DNA from: Myxococcota bacterium
GTDB lineage: Bacteria > Myxococcota_A > UBA796 > UBA2385
NCBI GenBank assembly: GCA_023150805.1
Contig: JAKLKF010000007.1
Span: 1 to 64,000 of the forward strand
Reading direction: 5' to 3'
DNA length: 64,000 nt
Both the position numbers and the translations under genes were made by a program. Positions within the stretch are counted from its first letter, which is position 1; the number at the start of each line of letters is the position of its first letter. Below the pieces are notes generated by a model. It saw only the letters and a list, made by a program, of their open reading frames with translations. It searched no databases and was not told the origin of the DNA. This document shows positions 58,220 through 64,000 of this stretch, one piece after another.

Positions 58220-59479
58220 CTACAGCGCGCGGCGGGGCGGGATGAGGGTGTTGGCGGTCAGCACGCCGGCCACCAGGGAGGCGCCGACCACGAACATGCG
58301 CGCGCCGTCCAGCAGGCTGGCGCCGGCCCCGCCCCCGGCGGCCCCCCCCGCGCCGGCCTCGACCAGGGCCTGGACGCCGCGGAAGCCCATGCTGCCGGGG
58401 ACGAGCAGGATCATGCCGGGGACCAGGGCGACCAGCACGGGCACGTCGCGCAGGCGGGCGTGGGCGTTGGCGACCAGGCCGACGGCGAGGGCCCCCAGGA
58501 AGGGCGCGGCGTCGGGGCCCAGCAGCAGGCCGCCCAGGCGGGTGCCGTGCACGGCGACGAAGGCGATCAGCAGGATGGCGGGCAGGTCCTGCCAGCGGGC
58601 GCGGAAGTGCACGACCGAGGCGAGGGCGGCGCCGGCGACCGCCAGGGCCTGGGCGAAGGGGCCCAGCGGGATGGGAGCCGCAGGCAGGGCGGCGGGCAGC
58701 AGGCGGGCGCCGAGCGCGTCGGCCAGGCCGATGCCGACGCCGAGCTGCAGGAAGGTGACGCCGGCGGCGGCGAGGCGGGCGCTGCCCGAGGAGAGGTGGC
58801 GGGTCGCCAGCTCGGTGAGGCCGGTGGTCAGGGTGAAGCCGGGCAGCAGCACGATCAGGCCCGAGAGCAGGACGACGTCGGCGCGCAGCGGCACGAAGGC
58901 GGCGGCGGCCTGCGCGGACAGGCCGACCCCGATGGCGGCGGCGATGGGCAGCAGCGCCCCCAGGCGGGCGGGCACCAGGCCGACCAGCAGCGAGAGCAGG
59001 GCCGAGAGCACCACCTCGGCGGCCCCACCGCCGAAGAAGACGGCGGCGGCGCCGGCCACGCCCATCCAGGCGGCCAGCTCGGCGGAGCGGCCGTAGGGGG
59101 GGGCCGCCCGCAGCAGGCGGGCCAGGGCCTGGCGGGCCTGGGCGGGCGCGACGCGGCCGGCCTCGACCTTGCGGGCCAGGTGGTCGATGGCGACCAGGTC
59201 GCGCAGGGACACGCTCTGCGGCTCGACGCGCAGCATGCGGGTGCGGCCCTCCAGGTCCAGGTAGACCGAGGTCGGCTGGGCGAAGACCGCGACGCGCAGG
59301 CCGAGCGAGGAGGCGACGGCGTCGACGATGGCCTCCAGGCGGTGGGCGGGCGCGCCCGCGGCGTGCAGGGCGCCGGCGAGGTCGACGATCAGCTCGACAG
59401 CCTGCGGGTCGGCGCCGGTGTGCAGGTCGGGCAGGGGCGGGGTCGGGTCCACCGTCTCCTCCAGCAGCTCGTCCATCAT
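58220..59479 (-). CDS. Threonine/serine exporter family (ThrE-like) membrane protein
   Basis: A 419-residue protein with ThrE organisation. The N-terminal soluble domain of about 130 residues has VELIVDLAGALHAAGAPAHRLEAIV. Ten or so transmembrane helices follow, with the family motif LLPGFTLTTGLTELATRHLSSGSARL and the second-half LVPGMILLVPGSMGFRG. Corynebacterial ThrE exports threonine and serine using the proton gradient. ATG 59479 has GGAGGAG about seven bases upstream. It is divergent from an Lrp/AsnC regulator with a shared dyad, which suggests amino-acid-responsive control. Confidence 0.9.
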   Translation of the reverse strand: MMDELLEETVDPTPPLPDLHTGADPQAVELIVDLAGALHAAGAPAHRLEAIVDAVASSLGLRVAVFAQPTSVYLDLEGRTRMLRVEPQSVSLRDLVAIDHLARKVEAGRVAPAQARQALARLLRAAPPYGRSAELAAWMGVAGAAAVFFGGGAAEVVLSALLSLLVGLVPARLGALLPIAAAIGVGLSAQAAAAFVPLRADVVLLSGLIVLLPGFTLTTGLTELATRHLSSGSARLAAAGVTFLQLGVGIGLADALGARLLPAALPAAPIPLGPFAQALAVAGAALASVVHFRARWQDLPAILLIAFVAVHGTRLGGLLLGPDAAPFLGALAVGLVANAHARLRDVPVLVALVPGMILLVPGSMGFRGVQALVEAGAGGAAGGGAGASLLDGARMFVVGASLVAGVLTANTLIPPRRAL

Positions 59480-59519
59480 CGGCGCCTCCTCCTCGTGCGC
59501 CCGGCGCGTCGGCGGGCAG

Positions 59520-59543
59520 GGATCCGAACCATGTTCGGGATCC
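59520..59543. promoter_or_regulatory. Imperfect dyad between thrE-like and lrp-like genes
   Basis: GGATCCGAAC, a CAT spacer, then GTTCGGGATCC: arms complementary except for one extra G. It lies in the 129-base divergent gap, 41-64 bases before the exporter ATG. Lrp/AsnC proteins bind such dyads, so it may be an autoregulatory and exporter-control site. Confidence 0.55.
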
Positions 59544-59608
59544 AGGACACGCAGTAGACTAGCTGCCGGCCCACTCCATGTCTCCCGAACAGTTTATGGA
59601 AGACCCCC

Positions 59609-60109
59609 ATGTCCGAAAGCCTGGACCGAACGGATCGCGCCATCCTGACCCTCCTGCAGGAGGACGCCCAGATCTCCTTCAAGGAGGTGGCCGACCAGGT
59701 CGGCCTGGCCCCCTCGACGGTCTACGAGCGGGTGCGTCGCCTGCGCCGGCTGGGCGCGCTGCGGGGAGCCCACGCCGACGTGGAGCCGGCCGCCATGGGC
59801 GTGAACCTGCAGGCGATGCTGCTGGTCGAGCTGTCCCTGCACCGGCCCGAGACCTACGCGGACTTCCGCGACTCGCTGGCCGCCCAACCCGAGGTGCTGG
59901 CCTGGTACGAGGTGGCCGGCCGGCTGGACCTGATGGTGCACGTCGGCGTGCGCGACACGGCCCACCTGCAGCGGCTGGTCCTGGACGGCTTCACGGCCCG
60001 GCCCGAGGTGCGCCGTGTCGAGACCACGCTGATCTTCGCCTGGCAGCGCGCGCCGGTGCTGCCCGACCTGGTCGACGGCCCGGCGGGGACCTCCTCGCGG
60101 CAGGGATGA
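59609..60109 (+). CDS. Lrp/AsnC-family transcriptional regulator
   Basis: A 166-residue regulator. The HTH is in DRTDRAILTLLQEDAQISFKEVADQVGLAPSTVYERVRRL (about residues 6-45). The RAM (ligand-binding) domain has VNLQAMLLVELSLHRPETYADF, WYEVAGRLDLMVHVGVRDT and RRVETTLIF. Ligands of this family are amino acids. ATG 59609 has GGAAG five to nine bases upstream. It probably controls itself and the divergent ThrE-like exporter. Confidence 0.92.
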   Translation: MSESLDRTDRAILTLLQEDAQISFKEVADQVGLAPSTVYERVRRLRRLGALRGAHADVEPAAMGVNLQAMLLVELSLHRPETYADFRDSLAAQPEVLAWYEVAGRLDLMVHVGVRDTAHLQRLVLDGFTARPEVRRVETTLIFAWQRAPVLPDLVDGPAGTSSRQG

Positions 60110-60185
60110 GGCCCAGGGTACGAGGGGGTTGCAGCGGTGAAGGGCCGGGCGCGTGGTGCGTCCACGGTTCGACACCGGAGGCCCC

Positions 60186-61010
60186 ATGGACCGCGACCTG
60201 CGCACCCTCGCCCGCGACGCCCGCGACCTGCTCGGCGCCGCCACGCTCAGCCTGGGCCTGTTCGGCGCGCCGGTCGCCCTGGCGCTGACGGCGATGCTGC
60301 GGCCGCCCGTGATCGACCTGGAGGTGCAGGCCGAGGTGACGCGCGAGGCCGTCTGGTGGACGCCGCCCGCGCCGGCCCCTGCGCCGGTCGAGCCCGCGCC
60401 GGCCCCGCCGCCGCCCGCCGCGCCGGTCGAGGAGGAGGTGGCCGCCGCCCCCGAGGAGCCCGCCACCACCGACGAGGCCGGCCTGGCCGAGGGTGCCGTC
60501 GACGGCGCGGCCGAGGAGCGGCTGCTGGTCGCCACAGCACCCGTGGGCGCCACCCGGCCCGAGCCGCGCCTGGGTCGCCGGGTCGACCCCCGGGTGCTGC
60601 GCGGCGCCGGCACCAAGGAGGGCCGGCACAGCCAGCGGGTCCGCCACTGCGAGGAGGCGACCGACGACATCGCGCAGCTCGGCGAGGGCAGCTACCAGGT
60701 GGCCCGCAGCCTGGTCGACCTGTACGTCAACGACCTGGAGCTGGCGCAGGAGCTGGCCAGCGTCGCCTGGCACCGCGACGAGGACGGCAAGATCGACGGC
60801 TTCCGCATCCGCCGGATCAAGTGCGGCAACGTGCTGTACCAGGCCGGCTTCCGCAACGGCGACGTGGTCCACAGCGTCAACGGCAAGAAGATCCGGACGA
60901 TCTTCGGCGCCATCTCGGCCTACCGCAAGCTCAAGCACAAGGAGCAGCTCCGCATCGACGCCACCACCAAGGAGGGGCAGAGCAAGCACCTGCGCTACAA
61001 GATCGGCTGA
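60186..61010 (+). CDS. GspC-like protein with C-terminal PDZ domain
   Basis: A 274-residue bitopic protein. ATG 60186 has GGAGG nine bases upstream. One N-terminal helix (LLGAATLSLGLFGAPVALALT) is followed by a Pro/Ala/Glu-rich spacer (APAPAPVEPAPAPPPP). The HR-like segment is in the middle. The PDZ domain is DGKIDGFRIRRIKCGNVLYQ, then AGFRNGDVVHSVNGKKI, SAYRKLKHKEQLRID. This matches the PDZ of type II secretion GspC (LGLQNGDVIQSINGY-type). A complete T2SS locus is not in the window, so the gene may be an orphan or belong to a non-classical secretion device. Confidence 0.75.
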   Translation: MDRDLRTLARDARDLLGAATLSLGLFGAPVALALTAMLRPPVIDLEVQAEVTREAVWWTPPAPAPAPVEPAPAPPPPAAPVEEEVAAAPEEPATTDEAGLAEGAVDGAAEERLLVATAPVGATRPEPRLGRRVDPRVLRGAGTKEGRHSQRVRHCEEATDDIAQLGEGSYQVARSLVDLYVNDLELAQELASVAWHRDEDGKIDGFRIRRIKCGNVLYQAGFRNGDVVHSVNGKKIRTIFGAISAYRKLKHKEQLRIDATTKEGQSKHLRYKIG

Positions 61011-61028
61011 AGGTGCGCCCGGCGGCGA

Positions 61029-61577
61029 TCAGCGCGCCCCGCGCACGGCCAGGGCGAGCTGCGGGCCCAGCATGATGCCGGTGTGGGCGGTGTGGACCCG
61101 GCCCTCGGCGTCGATGACGACGGTGGTGGGCAGGGTGCTGACGCCGTAGGCCTGGACCGTCGCCGGGTCGGCCCGCAGCACGGGGTAGCCGATACCCAGC
61201 GACCGGGCGGCCACCTTCAGCTCGGCCTCGGTGCCGTCGGTGGCCAGGCCCAGGACGACCACGTCTGGGTTGTCCTGCGCGAAGGAGGTGAAGGAGGGGA
61301 TCTCGATCCGGCAGGGGCCGCACCAGGTCGCCCAGAAGTTGAGCACCACGGGCTTGCCGCGCAGCGCGGAGAGCTGGACCTGCTGCCCGTCCAGGGTGAC
61401 CAGGTCGAAGTCGGGCGCCTGGTCGGGCAGCTGGGGCGCGCGCAGGCGTCCGACCAGGACCAGGGCGACCGCGGCCAGCAGCAGCATGCCAGCCCACTCG
61501 GCCGCGCTGCGCAGCAGGCGCTTCCAGAGGGGGCGCTCCGGCGGCGCGGGTGCATCGGGGGGGGTGTCGGTGTCCAT
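61029..61577 (-). CDS. TlpA-like membrane-anchored thioredoxin
   Basis: A 182-residue thiol-disulfide protein. The N-terminal helix EWAGMLLLAAVALVLVG anchors it in the inner membrane. The thioredoxin domain has FWATWCGPCRIEIPSF (CxxC active site) and the cis-Pro region STLPTTVVIDAEG. TlpA/ResA-type members reduce disulfides in the periplasm, often for cytochrome c maturation or copper-site assembly. ATG 61577. It converges on the GspC-like gene (18-base gap) and is divergent from the large secreted protein. Confidence 0.9.
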   Translation of the reverse strand: MDTDTPPDAPAPPERPLWKRLLRSAAEWAGMLLLAAVALVLVGRLRAPQLPDQAPDFDLVTLDGQQVQLSALRGKPVVLNFWATWCGPCRIEIPSFTSFAQDNPDVVVLGLATDGTEAELKVAARSLGIGYPVLRADPATVQAYGVSTLPTTVVIDAEGRVHTAHTGIMLGPQLALAVRGAR

Positions 61578-61753
61578 CGGGCCGGCCTACCCTGGCGCGC
61601 GCCACTGGCAGGCGCCGCTGTCCACCACCGCGACCGCCGGCCGCACCCCCCGGGGACCGTTAGCACCAGGGCAGGCCACCCCACCGGTCCCCTCGCCCGG
61701 CGCGCGCCCGGACCGGCCGCGGCGGCCCCTTCCTCCCCTCGCCCGAGGCGCCC

Positions 61754-64000
61754 ATGCCGCTCGCACCGCTGCTCGCCCTCGCCCTCCACGCCTCGCCGGC
61801 GTGGGCCCAGGACGACCCGGGTCCTCCGGAGACGGGGGGCGCGGTGGTGGCGCTGGCCTCCAGCCAGGGGGCGGCGCCCGACGACCGGCTGGCCTTCCAG
61901 GACGCGCTGTCGAGCTGGTGGTCGGCGGCCGGACGCATGTGGCTGGACGAGTCGGCCTACCGGGTGGTGGAGCCGGTGCCCTTCCAGGACGGCCTGTGCA
62001 GCGCCACGCTGCGCGAGGGCATGGTCATCCCGGTCTGGGCGGGCAAGCCGCCGCTCTCCGAGCGCATCGTGGGCTTCGTCTTCGTCGGCGAGGGCGACCT
62101 GGAGGTGCAGGTGCCGTTGCGCGCCGACCGCTGGCGCATCGCCAACCACGCCGCCCGCCACGGGGTCCTCTCCGCCCCGGAGCAGGCGGAGATCGCCGGC
62201 GGGCGGGCGCCGCTGCGGCTGGGCATCGACCGCGGCCTGGTGCTGAGCGCCGACCCGGCGGTGCGCGAGCTGCTGGTGGGCCTGGAGCCGGTCGGCGGCG
62301 GCACGATGATCCGCTCGCTGGAGGACGAGCAGGGCGAGGTGGACGAGGCCTACATCGTCACCGAGGGCCGGGGCAAGCTGAAGGTCAAGGCCATCGCCAC
62401 CAACCTGCTGCCGCAGCGGCGGCTCCAGCTCCAGCGGGCGGGCCTGGACCCGCGGATGTGGCTGCGCCAGGACCGGCTGCTGCACGACGAGCTGGGCATG
62501 GAGGGGCAGGCCCTGCGCCTGGTGGCGGACTGGCGCACGGATCGGCCACTGCACGTGGCGGCCGAGCTGGGAGCCGGCGTGGGCAACGACGAGTACGACC
62601 GCTGGCTGGCCTGCTTCCGCGACCCGATGGACCAGGAGGGGCTGGGCTTCCACAGCCAGGCCTTCGCCCACGGCACCGACCCGCAGGGCGAGCGCCACTT
62701 CGAGCGGCTGTCCGGCCAGCCCCTGCCGCCGCCCGAGGAGCGCCCCGGCGCCTGGATGGAGGGGGTGAAGGCCGACGTCACGGTGTCCTCGCGCCCCAAG
62801 GGCATGGGCAGCGAGCGCTTCGTCGACGTGGACGCGGTCATCGAGCTGCGGGCGGTGGGTGGGCCGACGCGGGCGGTGACCCTGGCGATGCCGGTCAACG
62901 GACCGGTGCGCGGCTCGTGGCGGCTGGAGTCGCTGACGCTGGAGGACGGCGCGCCGTTGGCGCGGGTGGGGCTGAGCGAGGACCTGACCGGTCGGGGCGA
63001 CGCGGTCGCGGGGCTCGAAGTCGAGGCCGAGGCCGAGGACGGGGCGGTGGCCGAGGTCGACGTGGACGAGGGGTCGGCGGACAGCGCCGAGCTGACCGGC
63101 GGCAGCGTCGGCGCCCGCGTGCCGGCGGTGGGCGGCCTGGGCGGGGCCGCCGACAGCGGCAACCAGGTGGCGGCCGCGACCTCCGGGCCGACGATGGACA
63201 CCGAGCTGGCCTCGCCCGAGGCGGTCATCTCGGGCATCGAGGCGGACCAGGGCCTGGGCGCGGTGGCGGAGGGGGTGCTGGTCAAGGACAGCCCCATCGA
63301 GCACCACGTCCAGGTGGTGCTTCCCGAGGTAGTCCCCGAGGGCGGGACGGTGCGGCTGCGCGTGCGGTGGAAGGCGCGCTGGCCCTTCGCCAACTGGAGC
63401 AGCTACGGCCGCCCGCTGGGCACGACCACGGGGATGCAGCCCCTGCTGCCACAGCCGGTCCCCTCGCCCGGCCAGCCGCGCTGGGACAGCACCATCCGCG
63501 TCGGCGTGCCGGCGGCCGGCCTCAGCGTGGTCGCGGTGGCGATCACGGGCGACACCACCCGGGAGTGGGACGAGGACACCTGGACCTGGACCGAGGCCCA
63601 GGGTGTCGGCGTCGCCGAGCCCGCCGTCGCGATCGGCCGCTGGGAGAGCCAGGTCGACCAGGCCGGGTCCGGGATGCCCGGCGTGCGCGCCCACCTGTTC
63701 GTCGGCGACGCGTGGGCGCTGCCCCAGTTCCCGCCCGAGGTCCGGCGCGTGGTGGCCTTCATGGAGCGCTTCATGCCCGACCTGCCGATGGAGGAGGTCG
63801 AGGTCTTCCAGGGCGCCTCGGGCCTGGCCAGCACCGTGCTGCGCGGCGAGGCGCCCGGCGGCGGCCACGGCCTGGTCGAGGTGCAGACCATCCGGCCGGC
63901 CGCGCAGTCCATGGGGGCCGACGCCGTGACCCAGCAGGGCCAGATCGACGAGGCCGACCCCTACCTGGCGCAGACGATGGTCGCGCGGCAGGTGGCGCGC
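61754..64000 (+). CDS. Large secreted protein, possible degenerate M1-peptidase-like domain (3' truncated by window)
   Basis: The frame is open for 749 codons to the last base and continues outside. ATG 61754 has GAGG eight bases upstream. A signal peptide (MPLAPLLALALHASPAWAQDD) is present. The first 400 residues are a beta-rich region without a known motif (WRIANHAARHGVLSAPEQAE). Later, an acidic low-complexity stretch (LEVEAEAEDGAVAEVDVDEG) precedes a sandwich-like part (GTVRLRVRWKARWPFANWSS). The last visible 110 residues, from RAHLFVGDAWALPQFPPEVR through VAFMERFMPDLPMEEVEVFQ, resemble the region before the zinc site of M1 aminopeptidases. The expected HExxH would fall at MVARQVAR, where the His are Arg. 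That reading is an inference. No stop is visible. Confidence 0.72.
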   Translation, partial: MPLAPLLALALHASPAWAQDDPGPPETGGAVVALASSQGAAPDDRLAFQDALSSWWSAAGRMWLDESAYRVVEPVPFQDGLCSATLREGMVIPVWAGKPPLSERIVGFVFVGEGDLEVQVPLRADRWRIANHAARHGVLSAPEQAEIAGGRAPLRLGIDRGLVLSADPAVRELLVGLEPVGGGTMIRSLEDEQGEVDEAYIVTEGRGKLKVKAIATNLLPQRRLQLQRAGLDPRMWLRQDRLLHDELGMEGQALRLVADWRTDRPLHVAAELGAGVGNDEYDRWLACFRDPMDQEGLGFHSQAFAHGTDPQGERHFERLSGQPLPPPEERPGAWMEGVKADVTVSSRPKGMGSERFVDVDAVIELRAVGGPTRAVTLAMPVNGPVRGSWRLESLTLEDGAPLARVGLSEDLTGRGDAVAGLEVEAEAEDGAVAEVDVDEGSADSAELTGGSVGARVPAVGGLGGAADSGNQVAAATSGPTMDTELASPEAVISGIEADQGLGAVAEGVLVKDSPIEHHVQVVLPEVVPEGGTVRLRVRWKARWPFANWSSYGRPLGTTTGMQPLLPQPVPSPGQPRWDSTIRVGVPAAGLSVVAVAITGDTTREWDEDTWTWTEAQGVGVAEPAVAIGRWESQVDQAGSGMPGVRAHLFVGDAWALPQFPPEVRRVVAFMERFMPDLPMEEVEVFQGASGLASTVLRGEAPGGGHGLVEVQTIRPAAQSMGADAVTQQGQIDEADPYLAQTMVARQVAR

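Overview
The window looks like chromosome from a Myxococcota-type (myxobacterial or related deltaproteobacterial) bacterium. The DNA is very GC-rich and most codons end in G or C. GTG starts are common. Many secreted proteins are lipoproteins with Asp/Gly spacer repeats, and two proteins end in a Cys plus hydrophobic helix plus Arg-cluster tail like the MYXO-CTERM sorting signal. No rRNA, tRNA or CRISPR array was recognised.

Layout. (1) 1-8454: six overlapping or nearly abutting + strand genes form a lipid/polyketide operon. It holds the 3' end of a PfaA-like synthase gene ending in a ketoreductase, a KS-AT-DH synthase with a possible C-terminal phosphopantetheinyl transferase domain, a free-standing ACP, two alpha/beta hydrolases and a UGT-type glycosyltransferase. 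The likely product is a glycosylated polyketide or unusual fatty acid. (2) 8436-21732: housekeeping and envelope genes: ATP-grasp ligase, phosphodiester-glycosidase-like surface protein, GST, CPBP protease, two multi-pass membrane proteins, an OmcA/MtrC-like decaheme lipoprotein with a frameshift, a GH5 glycosidase and a SUMF1-fold lipoprotein. (3) About 22060-25130: a transposon-like element whose DDE transposase and AAA ATPase are fused in one polypeptide. (4) 25267-39080: a copper/silver-type resistance island of visibly lower GC. It has a sigma54-promoter-driven Met/His/Asp-rich lipoprotein, a second metal-binding lipoprotein, an NtrC-type two-component system, a multicopper oxidase, three further lipoproteins and a CusCBA efflux operon. 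(5) 39175-43360: a mobile or decayed segment with hipBA, an IS4-type transposase, a broken Phd-type antitoxin beside an intact PIN toxin, and a fragment of an ABC ATPase gene. (6) 43495-64000: chromosomal genes again: an Fbp-type ABC importer, an epimerase, Lon, a second lipoprotein/multicopper-oxidase pair paralogous to that in the island, a methyltransferase, a 2H phosphoesterase, an M48 protease, a ThrE-type exporter divergent from an Lrp regulator, a GspC-like PDZ protein, a TlpA-like thioredoxin, and a large secreted protein cut by the window end.

How the parts work together. The island resembles a ZraPSR/Cus arrangement. A membrane kinase would sense periplasmic metal and its regulator would act at a sigma54 promoter in front of the metal-binding lipoprotein. 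The oxidase would detoxify Cu(I), and the tripartite pump would export it. The second oxidase/lipoprotein pair at 52-54 kb suggests a native copper module of the same design. In the operon at the window start, overlapping starts point to translational coupling of synthase, ACP and tailoring enzymes.
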